DNA of 64,000 nucleotides, from the NCBI GenBank assembly GCA_016703225.1, contig JADJCM010000001.1, positions 496,001 to 560,000 of the forward strand. Direction: 5' to 3'. Of the stretch, positions 8,459 to 17,575 are shown piece by piece. A model generated the notes under the pieces. That model saw nothing but the letters and a program-made list of their open reading frames with translations. It was not told where the DNA came from and made no database searches. A program made the translations under genes and the position numbers. Source of the stretch: Lysobacterales bacterium (lineage in GTDB: Bacteria > Pseudomonadota > Gammaproteobacteria > Xanthomonadales > Ahniellaceae). Position 1 is the first letter of the stretch. Each line of letters starts with the position of its first letter.

Positions 8459-11400
8459 TCAGGCGCCAGACTCCCCATCCCCCTTCGCGACTCGGCGCAG
8501 CGACACGCCGCCGTCGTTCGCCGGCTCGGCGGCATAGGCGCGATGGCGGCCCTGGCGCTTGGCTTCGTAAAGCGCGGCATCGGCGCGGTGCATGACGCGG
8601 TCGATGTGCGCGTCGATGTCGAGCGCAGGCGGACGGCACACGGTGCAGCCGATCGAGCAGCGCACCGCGATCGACTGCCCGTCGACGTCCACCGCGAGCG
8701 CCGCCACGGCACGCAGCACCGCCGCGACGCGGGCGTCGTCGTCGCGCCCGCGCTCGCGCCGCAGCACCAGCACGAACTCCTCGCCGCCCCAGCGGATCAG
8801 CGGCGAATCGCCATCGACGCCGCGCAGGCAGGCGGCGACCGCGACCAGCACGGCGTCGCCCGCGGCATGACCATGGGTGTCGTTGATGCGCTTGAAGTGA
8901 TCGATGTCGATCAGCAGCACCAGCAGACCGCCGCCGGCCTCGCTGTCGCGCAGCCAGCCGCCGATGCGGGCATGGAAGTAGCGGCGATTCCACGCAGCAG
9001 TGAGCGGATCGCGATTCGACGCCAGCTCCAGGTCTTGCGTGCGCTCGCCGACCAGCGCTTCGAGCGCGGCGGCGCGCGCGCGCAAGGCACGTGCGCGCAT
9101 TCGCCCGAACAGCAGGCCAAGTCCGACCAGCGCCAGCGCCGCGGAAAACAGCGCCAGCGGGTGCTGCCACCACGGCGCGGCGACGCGGAACGCGATCGTC
9201 ACCGGGCCATGGCCGTTGCCGGCGGCATCGCGCGCCTCGACCTCGAACTGATAAGCGCCCGGGGCCAGGTGCGCGTAGCGACGATCGCCATCTGCGCTCC
9301 ACGCCGTGACCACCCGGTCCTGCCCGAGCATGCGTGTGCGATAGCGGATGCGATGTTCATGACTGAACGACAGCAGTCGCGGCGCGAACACCAGTTCCTC
9401 GTGTTCGCTCGGCAGCAGTGCATCCGCGACCAGAGGCTGGGTGCCGTGCCGAGCACCGATGCGCAGCGGCGCCGCGCCGGGTACCAGCAAATCGGTCTCC
9501 GGATCGAACACCACCAGCCCATCGGCATTCGCCGCCCACAACCTGCCATCGTCGGCCAGCCATGCGTCGCGATTGAACTCGGGCGAGGGCAGACCGTCCT
9601 CGACACCAAAGCGTTCGTAGCCGTCCGCGTCCGCAGCGCGCGAGGCAAAGCGACGCACGCCGTCGTAACCGAACAGGTAGATGCGTCCGCGGCGATCGCT
9701 GGCGATCTCGTAGACGGTGCGTGCTGCGCCGCCAGGCTCGGGCACCGGCGTGCACACCGCCGCGCCATCGCGCCATTGCAGGCGCACCACGCCGGAGCGG
9801 GTCGCGATCCAGACCTCGGCTTCCGCCATCACCTCGATGTCATAGACCATTCCCGCGGACGAGCATGCCGCGGGCAATGCGTCGATGCGCCCATCGACCA
9901 CCCGTGCCAGTCCATCGGAACTGCCGAGCAGCAACTGCCGGCCGCGACCCGGCACATCGACCGCAGCGAGCACGCGCACGCCCGGCTGCGCCATCGGCTG
10001 CATCGCCGTGAACATCGGCTGCAGCGCCGTTCCGACAATGCGCGCGACACCGCGCTCGCTGCCGACCCACAGCGCGCCATCGATCCAGGCCAGATGGCTG
10101 GTCAATACGGCGGCTTGCGCACTGCCGAAACCGAACGCCTGCCAGCGCTCGCCCTCCTGCATCAGCACGCCGAGGTGGGTCGCATACCAGACGCGCCCGC
10201 CTGGATCAGTCAGCACGTCGTACACGGCGCGATCGCGGTAGCGCTCGGGCAGCAAGGGCTGCCAACCTTCCGCCACGCGCCGCACCGCGCCACCGATCGT
10301 GCCCACCCATTGCGCCTCGACGCCGTCATCCATGCGCGCCTGGCCAACGCCGATGACCACGCGCGAGGGCAGACCATCGTGTTCGTCGAAGCTGCGCCAG
10401 CGACCTGGTTCCAGCCGCAACACGCCGGTCGCGCCGCTGCCGAGCCAGAGCTGTGCTTGTGCGTCGTCGCCGCGCAGCAGCAGCGCCTGCAGGTACGGTT
10501 CGGGCAGTCCCGCGGCCACGCCGTGAACGCTCAGCACATCGTTGCCATCGACGGTGGCCAGGCCCACGCCCCAGAGTGCCGCATGCACGCCGCCGCCGGG
10601 CGCTGGCACCAGCGCGCGCACGTCGCTCGGCGTCTCCACGCCTTCCGCCCGCCACTCGCGCCACTGGCCGCGATGGTGGCGCGAGATCGCGAGGTCGCTG
10701 CCAACCCACAGCGCTCCCGCGGCATCCTCGGCCAGCGCCTGCACCTGCGCCCCCGGCCAGCCGATGATCGTGTCCGCCACTGCTTCCGGGCGCAGGCTGC
10801 CATCGGCGGCGAGCGCGTGGCGTTCGAGCGAGGCGGCACCGACCCACAGCACCGCAGGATCCTGCATGGACTCCAGCAGCGCGCCGATCGGCGACGAACC
10901 GTTTCGCGGTTGCAGCCGACAACCCGGCTCGACGCCGCAGCGATACAGCCCGCGCTGCGCCGCCACCCAGACGCCGCCATGAACCGAGGCGGCGAGCGCC
11001 TGGATGTTGAGCAGACGTCCGCCCTCGGCATCGTGCCACTCCTGCGCGATGTCGTTCTCGACGCGATACAGCCCGCTGCGCGGCGTGCCCGCCCACAGGC
11101 CGTCGCCGTCGCGCAGCACACGCACCACCCAGTCACGCGCTCCACCGGGAAATTCCACCGCAGTGAAGGAGCGTCCGTCCCAGCGCGACAGGCCGTCCTG
11201 GGTGCCGGCATAGACATAGCCGCGGGCATCTTCGGCGAGCGCGAACACGGTGCGCTGCGGCAAGCCCTCGGCCGCCGCGAGGCTGCGGATTCCGGTCAAC
11301 GGCGTCGCCGCGTGCACGGCCGCGATCGGCATCAACGCGATCGCGACCAGCAGCGTCGCAACCAGCACCCGCCTCGGCCGCAGCGCAAGTCGCAAGACGG

Positions 11401-12073
11401 CGAACAACACCGCAGTCGAGACCAGCATCCAGATCACCGCCCACCAGGTCGCGGGCAACAATGTCAGTGTCTCCATGGTGTGCGCGTCGGTCTCGGTAGC
11501 ACCGTTGCGCGCCAGCGTGAACACGGTGAACAGGCTGTTGTAGCCGTCGAGGATCAGCTGCAGCGCGAGCACGTCGATCAGCGTGTCGCGCCAGCCCGCG
11601 GGCAAGCGCAGCGCAGCGGCGAACAAGGCCGCCGTGATCGCGAGCGCACCGGCAATGCCGAAGAGGTTGCGCACGAACAGCAGGCACAGCAGCGCGAAGC
11701 CGACGCCAAGCACGAACAGCAAGGTTCGCGCCGACAGCAGCCGCGCATGTGCGGCGAGCAGCAGGCCGCCGAAAATGGCGCTGCCGACGTAGCCGGCACT
11801 GGCGACCACGATGCGAATGCCACCCGCCGAATGCGCCACGCCGGACAGGTCGGGCGAAACCGCAAAGCGCACGAAATCGCCCCCGGTCGCGATCGCCGCC
11901 AGGCCATGGCTCAACTCATGCACGAAGGTGCCGAACAGGCGGAACGGATACACCAGCCAACCCAACCACGGCACCTGCCACAACCCGATCAGCGCCAGCC
12001 CGAGCAACGCCAGCCCCAGCCAGCGCCGCCAGCCCTCACGCCCATCCCTCGATTGCGCCTCGCCTGGCTCCAT
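8459..12073 (-). CDS. M50-type membrane peptidase domain fused to beta-propeller GGDEF sensor
   Basis: A 1204-residue protein with two normally separate parts. Residues ~15-250 resemble the M50B-type site-2 protease-like family: several membrane helices and a zinc motif HELSH (52-56), with a possible third ligand in LILDGYNS. After a further hydrophobic segment (VLVATLLVAIALMPIAAVHA) comes a sensor of the two-component-propeller type: about 14 short blades (e.g. GLPQRTVFALAEDARGYVYA), then a Y_Y_Y-like domain, a membrane helix (LALFSAALALVGLGLLFGR) and a short coiled coil. The C-terminal GGDEF domain has signature GGEEF (1096-1100), consistent with active diguanylate cyclase; the inhibitory RxxD was not checked. 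No stop codon or frame change separates the parts. The start ATG at 12073 lacks a strong ribosome site. It could be a true fusion, or two genes joined by loss of a stop codon. Confidence 0.85.
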   Translation of the reverse strand: MEPGEAQSRDGREGWRRWLGLALLGLALIGLWQVPWLGWLVYPFRLFGTFVHELSHGLAAIATGGDFVRFAVSPDLSGVAHSAGGIRIVVASAGYVGSAIFGGLLLAAHARLLSARTLLFVLGVGFALLCLLFVRNLFGIAGALAITAALFAAALRLPAGWRDTLIDVLALQLILDGYNSLFTVFTLARNGATETDAHTMETLTLLPATWWAVIWMLVSTAVLFAVLRLALRPRRVLVATLLVAIALMPIAAVHAATPLTGIRSLAAAEGLPQRTVFALAEDARGYVYAGTQDGLSRWDGRSFTAVEFPGGARDWVVRVLRDGDGLWAGTPRSGLYRVENDIAQEWHDAEGGRLLNIQALAASVHGGVWVAAQRGLYRCGVEPGCRLQPRNGSSPIGALLESMQDPAVLWVGAASLERHALAADGSLRPEAVADTIIGWPGAQVQALAEDAAGALWVGSDLAISRHHRGQWREWRAEGVETPSDVRALVPAPGGGVHAALWGVGLATVDGNDVLSVHGVAAGLPEPYLQALLLRGDDAQAQLWLGSGATGVLRLEPGRWRSFDEHDGLPSRVVIGVGQARMDDGVEAQWVGTIGGAVRRVAEGWQPLLPERYRDRAVYDVLTDPGGRVWYATHLGVLMQEGERWQAFGFGSAQAAVLTSHLAWIDGALWVGSERGVARIVGTALQPMFTAMQPMAQPGVRVLAAVDVPGRGRQLLLGSSDGLARVVDGRIDALPAACSSAGMVYDIEVMAEAEVWIATRSGVVRLQWRDGAAVCTPVPEPGGAARTVYEIASDRRGRIYLFGYDGVRRFASRAADADGYERFGVEDGLPSPEFNRDAWLADDGRLWAANADGLVVFDPETDLLVPGAAPLRIGARHGTQPLVADALLPSEHEELVFAPRLLSFSHEHRIRYRTRMLGQDRVVTAWSADGDRRYAHLAPGAYQFEVEARDAAGNGHGPVTIAFRVAAPWWQHPLALFSAALALVGLGLLFGRMRARALRARAAALEALVGERTQDLELASNRDPLTAAWNRRYFHARIGGWLRDSEAGGGLLVLLIDIDHFKRINDTHGHAAGDAVLVAVAACLRGVDGDSPLIRWGGEEFVLVLRRERGRDDDARVAAVLRAVAALAVDVDGQSIAVRCSIGCTVCRPPALDIDAHIDRVMHRADAALYEAKRQGRHRAYAAEPANDGGVSLRRVAKGDGESGA

Positions 12074-12091
12074 GGCGGCGTTGATAGCATA

Positions 12092-12139
12092 GGTTTCTGG
12101 TGAGTCCCACTGGCAGTGCCGCCGCCGAGCAACTGAATC
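12092..12139 (+). repeat. 48-bp dispersed repeat, copy 1
   Basis: This 48-bp stretch matches 13605-13652 at 40 of 48 positions without gaps. It begins GGTTTC and ends ACTGAATC. In both places it lies just upstream of, or at, the start of a plus-strand gene, and both copies can be read as the same peptide pattern (MSPTG..AA..LN). Confidence 0.6.
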
Positions 12140-12234
12140 CGCGGCGGCGGCCTCGCCGAAACCGAATCGGCAACCGAACCCGGGCGCGATCTGGTGCTGC
12201 CACTTCATGCAGACTTGCGGCAAGGAGCATGACC

Positions 12235-13431
12235 GTGACCTCGAGCCCTTCGGATCAGCGCATTGAAGTTCTCGATGTCCTGCGCGGATTTGCGCTGGGC
12301 GGGATCTTGCTCGCCAACATCCTGTGGTTGAGCGGCTACCTGCTGGCGCCTGCTGCCGTGCGTGCGGCGTTGCATGCGCATCCGCTCGATCAGTTCTTTC
12401 TGCTCTTCACGCGGCTCTTCGTCCACGGCAAGTCCTACTCGATCTTCTCGTTCCTGTTCGGGCTCGGCGTTGCCGTCCAGATGCAGCGCGCCGAGGCGCA
12501 TCAGGAGGCCGGCTTCACCGCTCGCTATGGCCGCCGGCTGTTGGTGTTGTTCCTGATCGGCTGGGCCCATGCGTATTTCCTGTGGTGGGGCGACATCCTG
12601 CGCTTCTATGCCTTGATCGGCGCATTCCTGTTGCTGTTTCGCCACGCCACCAACCGCACGCTGCTGACCGTGGCGCTGCTGTCACTGTTGGCGCCGGTGC
12701 TGTTGGCGGTCCTGCGCGATGCCGAATGGATGGAGATGTCCGACGTGATGGCGCGCCCGACCGACAAGCCCTTGTCGCTGGTTGTTCTTGCAAAGGGCGA
12801 CTGGGCCGTGTTTCGCGACTACAACCTCGGAAAAATTGCCGAACACGCGATGACCAATTTCACCAATGGCCGCGCGCTGAAGATCTTCGGCCTCTTTCTG
12901 CTCGGGCTCCATTGCGGTCGCAGCGATTTCCTGAACCGGCTTCGAGAAGATCGGACCTACTTGCGACACCTGCTGGTCTGGGGCGGACTGATCGGCATGG
13001 CCGCGAGCCTGCTGCGAGTCGCGGAAACCTATGGCGTGATTCGCCGGCTCGAGTCCGACGTCTTCGAACAGGTCCTGTATCTGTTCGCGGTCTATCCGCT
13101 CGCGGCGGCCTACGTCGCGCTGATCGTGCTCGGCTGCCCGCATGCCGGCAGCCAGGGAGCGCTGCGCTGGCTCGCGCCAGTCGGCAAGATGGCGCTCAGC
13201 AATTACATTTTCCACAGCATCGCTGCGGCGGCGGTCTTCCACTGGTGGGGCCTCGGGCTCGCCGGCAGCCTGCCGTTGCGGCACTGCTACGCACTCGCGC
13301 TGATCATTTTCGTATCGCAAACGATCTGCAGCCGTCTGTGGCTCCGCCGATTCCACCACGGGCCGCTGGAATGGATCTGGCGAACATTGACGCTGCTGAA
13401 ACGGGTGCCCTTGCTGCGGTCCAGTCGGTGA
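12235..13431 (+). CDS. DUF418 (YeiB-like) multi-pass membrane protein
   Basis: About 398 residues with roughly ten hydrophobic helices. The opening RIEVLDVLRGFALGGILLAN and the C-terminal half (LRWLAPVGKMALSNYIFHS) are hallmarks of the DUF418/YeiB family, whose members are thought to be transporter- or acyltransferase-like membrane proteins; the function is not established. Start choice: the ribosome site AAGGAG (12222-12227) lies only 1 nt before the ATG at 12229 but 7 nt before the in-frame GTG at 12235, which is therefore preferred. It is divergent from the M50-GGDEF fusion. Confidence 0.85.
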   Translation: MTSSPSDQRIEVLDVLRGFALGGILLANILWLSGYLLAPAAVRAALHAHPLDQFFLLFTRLFVHGKSYSIFSFLFGLGVAVQMQRAEAHQEAGFTARYGRRLLVLFLIGWAHAYFLWWGDILRFYALIGAFLLLFRHATNRTLLTVALLSLLAPVLLAVLRDAEWMEMSDVMARPTDKPLSLVVLAKGDWAVFRDYNLGKIAEHAMTNFTNGRALKIFGLFLLGLHCGRSDFLNRLREDRTYLRHLLVWGGLIGMAASLLRVAETYGVIRRLESDVFEQVLYLFAVYPLAAAYVALIVLGCPHAGSQGALRWLAPVGKMALSNYIFHSIAAAAVFHWWGLGLAGSLPLRHCYALALIIFVSQTICSRLWLRRFHHGPLEWIWRTLTLLKRVPLLRSSR

Positions 13432-13604
13432 CGCAGCGAAGCGCCCGGGAAATTTGAGCAGTTCAGGCACTGAAGCGTCGAGCTTGCGCAAGCACCTTCG
13501 AACGCAGACCAGCAGACCGCCGGTGGATGCAGCCCTGACCTCGGCCTTTCCACGCCTTGACTTGAACCCACGCCCGCGGGCTCCATGTCGGTCCCGACAC
13601 TGCA

Positions 13605-13652
13605 GGTTTCCGATGAGCCCCACGGGCATTCCCGCCGCCGATCGACTGAATC
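13605..13652 (+). repeat. 48-bp dispersed repeat, copy 2
   Basis: Second copy of the 48-bp element (see 12092-12139). It overlaps the start codon of the ATP-grasp-like gene and encodes its first residues (MSPTGIPAADRLN). This means the annotated N-terminus may derive from the repeat and not from the ancestral protein. Confidence 0.6.
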
Positions 13653-14893
13653 GCGACTGCCAGTGCATCGGCACCGATGTCGATGCGCTGCGCGCGCAGC
13701 TGGAACACGAGCTCGGCGCGCGCGGGTTGCGTGAGCCGTTCGTGCAGACGCATCCGCACCTGTTCTCGCCGCTGCCGGTGTTCGTCGCGCCGGCGCATAC
13801 CGAGGCGATGCGGCACATCATCGCCGCGGTCGAGCGCGTGGTCGCGACTGCGGCGTGGCGCGAGGCGGTGCTCGCCGATGCGCCGGCAATCGCGCGCGTG
13901 CCCCAGGCCGCGCGCGGCGCGTTCATGGGCTACGACTTCCACATCGGCGCGAATGGTCCGCAGCTGATCGAAATCAACAGCAACGCCGGCGGCGCCTTTC
14001 TCAATGCCGCCATCGCCAGCGCGCAACGCGCCTGCTGCGTCGCGGTGACGCAATTGCTGACGCGCAGCGGCGCCGGCGGCGATCTCGATGCGAACGTGTG
14101 CGCGATGTTCCGCAACGAGTGGCGGATCGCCCGCGGCGACGCGCCGCTCCGGCGCATCGCCATCGTCGATACCGCACCCGCAGCGCAATACCTGTACCCC
14201 GAGTTCCTGCTGGCGCAGCGGTTGTTCGAGCGCGATGGCATCCGTGCCGTGATCGTCGATCCGAGCGAGTTGCTGCTGCGCGACGGCCGCCTCGAATGCG
14301 AAGGCGTGCCCGTGGATCTGGTCTACAACCGCCTCACCGATTTCTACTTCGAAGACCCCGCGCACGCGCACCTGGCCGCGGCCTACCGCAGCGACGCCGC
14401 CGTGTTCACCCCGCATCCCGAGGCGCACGCGCTGTATGCGAACAAGCACAACCTGGTACTGCTCGGCGATTCCGACTGGCTGCGCGCAGCCGGCCTCGAC
14501 GCCGCAACCATCGACACGCTGCTGCGCGGCGTCCCGCGCACCCGGCGCGTATTCGGCGAAGATGCAGATGCGCTGTGGGCGGATCGCAAGCACTGGTTCT
14601 TCAAGCCCGCCGGCGGCTTCGGCAGCCGCGGCGCGTATCGCGGCGACAAGCTGACGCGCAAGGTGTTCGCCGAAATCCTCGAAGCCGACTACGTCGCGCA
14701 GGCCGTCGTGCCGCCGAGCGAACGCCACCTCGCCCCCGACCAACCGCTCAAGCTCGACCTGCGCAATTACGTCTACGACGGCGCCGTGCAACTCGTCGCC
14801 GCCCGCCTCTACCAGGGCCAGACCACCAACTTCCGCACCCCCGGTGGCGGCTTCGCACCGGTGTATCACCCACCGGCGCTCGTCGCGGACTGA
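13613..14893 (+). CDS. ATP-grasp-like protein of unknown function
   Basis: A 426-residue soluble protein. Motifs typical of ATP-grasp ligases are visible: QLIEINSNAGGAFLN (acidic/Asn metal-site style), DLVYNRLTDFYFED, and ALYANKHNLVLLGD. A lysine-glycine loop, WFFKPAGGFGSRGAYRGDK, is followed by LDLRNYVYDG. The order suggests a permuted ATP-grasp fold like that of glutathionylspermidine-synthase-like or pre-ATP-grasp proteins. A peptide or amide ligase activity is therefore an inference. The ATG at 13613 has no clear ribosome site and lies in a dispersed repeat, so the true start could be different. It stands alone between the DUF418 gene and a convergent TraB-like gene. Confidence 0.7.
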   Translation: MSPTGIPAADRLNRDCQCIGTDVDALRAQLEHELGARGLREPFVQTHPHLFSPLPVFVAPAHTEAMRHIIAAVERVVATAAWREAVLADAPAIARVPQAARGAFMGYDFHIGANGPQLIEINSNAGGAFLNAAIASAQRACCVAVTQLLTRSGAGGDLDANVCAMFRNEWRIARGDAPLRRIAIVDTAPAAQYLYPEFLLAQRLFERDGIRAVIVDPSELLLRDGRLECEGVPVDLVYNRLTDFYFEDPAHAHLAAAYRSDAAVFTPHPEAHALYANKHNLVLLGDSDWLRAAGLDAATIDTLLRGVPRTRRVFGEDADALWADRKHWFFKPAGGFGSRGAYRGDKLTRKVFAEILEADYVAQAVVPPSERHLAPDQPLKLDLRNYVYDGAVQLVAARLYQGQTTNFRTPGGGFAPVYHPPALVAD

Positions 14894-14959
14894 GGCCAGT
14901 GTCGATCGGGCGCGACTCGCGAGATTACTTGAGCCATCGACCCAGGCGCCCCGGCGCAA

Positions 14960-15589
14960 TCAGGTGTCGTAGTCCATCACCGTCAGCCACTGCGAGTCGG
15001 CAATGCGATAGTCGTGGCGGGTCATCAGGTGTTCAAGCACGGTGCGCATGTGCGCGGCGCCGTAGACGATCGCCACCTTGTGCCCGGGTTCGGCGCGCGC
15101 GCGCGCGGCCTCGATCGCCGCAATCAGTCGCTGGTCGCGACGGTCCAGGATTGCGGCGTCGAAGCCGGGAACCAAGTCGTCGCGCAGGATGTCGCTGCGA
15201 CTGCGCAAGTCATCGACACCACGTCGCTTGCCGATCGAGGCGCGCGTCGCCGTCAGATACAGCCACAGCCCAAGCGCGGGCGCGGCGATGAAGATGGCGA
15301 GGCGGTGATGCCAGGCGATCTGGCGCCAGTCGTCGTCGAACTCGCTGCCCGAGACATCGGCGTGCACCAGCCGCGCCGACAACTGTTTCATGCACAGCGC
15401 CTGATTCTGGGTCACCAGCGCCAACCTGCGCCGGTACGTCAGCCAACGGTAGGACGCGGTGATGAGACGGGCCCGGAACGAACGCACACCCTCGAAGATG
15501 ACCTCGTCGCAGCCTTCCAGGATCACGCGCACGGAGTCGTAGTACGCCTGGGTGCCGATGTGGATCATCGGGCAGACCACGAACTCCAC
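14960..15589 (-). CDS. TraB/PrgY-like protein, probably truncated at its N-terminus
   Basis: 209 residues related to the TraB/TIKI/GumN-type metalloprotease-like family: PMIHIGTQAYYDSV (in place of the usual GT-x-H motif), EGCDEVIFEGVRSF, and AIVYGAAHMRTVLEHLM near the end. A membrane segment (LAIFIAAPALGLWLYLTAT) lies in the middle. The only usual start codon is the GTG at 15589. The same frame stays open for about 110 nt upstream of it and encodes plausible continuation (LQIVESNLFGLRAACYRLR) until a TAA, but offers no ATG, GTG or TTG. The gene may therefore have lost its true start and signal sequence. Confidence 0.6.
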   Translation of the reverse strand: MEFVVCPMIHIGTQAYYDSVRVILEGCDEVIFEGVRSFRARLITASYRWLTYRRRLALVTQNQALCMKQLSARLVHADVSGSEFDDDWRQIAWHHRLAIFIAAPALGLWLYLTATRASIGKRRGVDDLRSRSDILRDDLVPGFDAAILDRRDQRLIAAIEAARARAEPGHKVAIVYGAAHMRTVLEHLMTRHDYRIADSQWLTVMDYDT

Positions 15590-15732
15590 CGCAGCGCGCT
15601 CATGCCGCAGCCGGTAGCAGGCCGCGCGCAGTCCAAACAGATTGCTTTCGACGATTTGCAGATCAGCTCTCCGATCGCGGCGGTTGCAGCGGCGACAACA
15701 ACGTTACGCGCGAGCGATCTTGCGCCATGTGG

Positions 15733-16029
15733 TCATCGGCCCGAACGGCCCCGCCAGGAATCCGGCTCGCGGCGGTGGTGGAAGACCGCAACAACGAGCA
15801 ACTCGCCCTGGCGTGAACGATAGATAACGGAGTAGGGAAACCGGCGCATCAACACCCGGCGACAATCGTCTTTGATGACGGAGAATGCCTCGGGCGAACG
15901 ATTCGCGGAATGAACAGCAACTTCAAGTGCGCGTGCAAATTCCATCCCAAGACCTGGAACGCGCGCCTCATACCATGCCTTGGCCTCAAGCACCTCCAAC
16001 CGTGCTTCGGGCCGAAATACGACGCGCAT
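15733..16029 (-). CDS. ParE/RelE-superfamily toxin
   Basis: A 98-residue toxin of the ParE/RelE fold: MRVVFRPEARLEVLEAKAWYE, then RRVLMRRFPYSVIYRSRQGELLVVAVFHHRREPDSWRGR. The pattern FPY-x-IYR...VVAVFHxRRxPxxW is characteristic of this family (gyrase poison or mRNA interferase; which one is not decidable). The start codon overlaps the stop of the upstream antitoxin gene by 1 nt (TAATG), so they form one operon. A start 42 nt upstream is in frame but would overlap the antitoxin and is not used by relatives. Confidence 0.87.
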   Translation of the reverse strand: MRVVFRPEARLEVLEAKAWYEARVPGLGMEFARALEVAVHSANRSPEAFSVIKDDCRRVLMRRFPYSVIYRSRQGELLVVAVFHHRREPDSWRGRSGR

Positions 16030-16262
16030 TACTGGTCGCGCCGCTGCAGCTCGGAGCGCACGGCGTCCCAATCGACCGCCGTACTCGGGTCGGTATCGTG
16101 GGCAGCCAGACGACGTTGGATCTCAGCTCCTTGTGCGGGTGTGAGACCCAGCGCGCCAGGCGCCTCCGACGCGATGCTGTCCCAGAGATCTTCGACGAGC
16201 TGGATACGCTCGGAGATGGACAACCCGTGGAAACTGGCCGCGAACACGTTCATGGGCCGCAT
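16029..16262 (-). CDS. Addiction-module antitoxin (TIGR02574-like)
   Basis: A 77-residue acidic helical protein with HGLSISERIQLVEDLWDSIA, the signature of the 'putative addiction module component' family that pairs with ParE/RelE toxins. The C-terminal part (AAHDTDPSTAVDWDAVRSEL) matches the usual (D/E)P..(S/T)..W..V..L tail thought to wrap the toxin. It is first in the two-gene operon, as normal for antitoxins. ATG codons at 16262 and 16253 are both possible. Confidence 0.85.
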   Translation of the reverse strand: MRPMNVFAASFHGLSISERIQLVEDLWDSIASEAPGALGLTPAQGAEIQRRLAAHDTDPSTAVDWDAVRSELQRRDQ

Positions 16263-16400
16263 TGTAGACCGGATTGGTTGCGATGGTTGAAGGCCAACGC
16301 TGCCGGGCGAAATCGGTAGGCTGCGAGCGGGAGCCCGGGGTGCAGGCGCCAGCGCGGTCAGGCGTTGATTAGCGCCAAACGCATCGAAGCGACCGCGGAC

Positions 16401-17420
16401 TCACCCGCGCACGCGCTTCGGGAAACCGACCATGCGCCGCAGGTCTTCGTCCCAGAGTTTCAGGCGCGCGCACTTCAGGCTGGACCACAGCGTGAGGCGC
16501 GGCGACAGTTGCAGCAGCGGGCTCGACTCGAAGGCTTCGCGCAGGCGGTAGTTCGGGATCTGGCTGGCCAGGTGGTGGATGTGGTGGTAGCCGATGTTTC
16601 CGGTGAACCAGTGCAGCAGCCGCGGCAGGTCGAAATACGACGAACCGGCGATCGCGGCGCGCGTTGCGTCCCACTCGTCCTTGCGTACCCAATAACCGTG
16701 CTCGAAGTTGTGCTGCACGTAGAACAGCCAGACGCCACCGGCGCCCGCCAGCAGCACCACCGGCAGATGCACGGCGAGCACCGTCTGCCAACCGACCAGC
16801 CAGCACAACGCGCCGCCAGCGAGCAGCAGCAATGCGTTGTTGGTCCACACGCTGGCCCATTCGCGCTTCGCGGAAAACGGCAGGTCGAACGGGAAGCGGT
16901 GCTTGAGCAGGAACTGGTAGACCGGGCCGATCAGCAGCAGCACCAGGGTGTTGCGGTAGAAGCGGTAGGCGAAGCGACCGCGCCAGGACAAGGCCAGGTA
17001 CTCGGCAACGGTCAGCGTGTTCATGTCGCCGACGCCGCGGCGATCGAGATTGCCGGAGCTGCCGTGATGAATATGGTGCGTCTTCTTCCAGTAGCCATAG
17101 GGAAACAGCGTGATCAGGCCGAGCACGCCGCCGACGATGTCGTTGGCCCGCGCCGACTTGAAGAAGGAGCCATGGCCGCAGTCGTGCTGGACAATGAACA
17201 TGCGCACGTACAGACCCGCGGTCGGCAGCGACAGCAGCAGGATCCAGGCGTAATGCCAGCCGTGCAGGAAGCCGTAGGCCATCAGCGCCCACAGCGCGAA
17301 GAACAGCGGCAACGTGTTCAGCAATTGCCACAGCGCGCGTCCGAACTTCGGCTGCGCGTAGGTCACGCACAGTCGCCGCAACTGCGCGGCGCTGGTGGGA
17401 AGGGCGTCGAGGCTGGCCAT
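16401..17420 (-). CDS. Membrane fatty acid desaturase (acyl-lipid, delta-12-like)
   Basis: A 339-residue integral membrane di-iron desaturase that would introduce a double bond into membrane acyl chains. The three histidine clusters are complete: HDCGH (79-83), HHIHH (115-119) and HHIHH (279-283). They are spaced as in omega-6/delta-12 desaturases, with paired hydrophobic segments between them (e.g. LPLFFALWALMAYGFL; LLLLAGGALCWLVGW). The motif GYHHIHHLASQIPNYRLREAFE closes the active site. The ATG at 17420 has GGAG 7 nt upstream; longer starts upstream lack support. It appears monocistronic and is likely involved in membrane fluidity. Confidence 0.92.
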   Translation of the reverse strand: MASLDALPTSAAQLRRLCVTYAQPKFGRALWQLLNTLPLFFALWALMAYGFLHGWHYAWILLLSLPTAGLYVRMFIVQHDCGHGSFFKSARANDIVGGVLGLITLFPYGYWKKTHHIHHGSSGNLDRRGVGDMNTLTVAEYLALSWRGRFAYRFYRNTLVLLLIGPVYQFLLKHRFPFDLPFSAKREWASVWTNNALLLLAGGALCWLVGWQTVLAVHLPVVLLAGAGGVWLFYVQHNFEHGYWVRKDEWDATRAAIAGSSYFDLPRLLHWFTGNIGYHHIHHLASQIPNYRLREAFESSPLLQLSPRLTLWSSLKCARLKLWDEDLRRMVGFPKRVRG

Positions 17421-17575
17421 GGTCGTGCTCCGGGGGAGAACGGCATTGTCCGCCCGCAGCCGGAACCGGGCAAACCCGCCGGACCGTGACCGTCCCGCAT
17501 CGGCAACGGCTCGGACCACCGGCGCGTGATGGTCATCGCAAGACAAGGCTCCGCGATCGCGTCACGCTATGCGCC

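Noticed and set aside
8543..12103. 1186-codon plus-strand frame opposite the M50-GGDEF gene
   Set aside because: It is open only because of codon bias at high GC; no domains, while the minus strand has HELSH, propeller blades and GGEEF.
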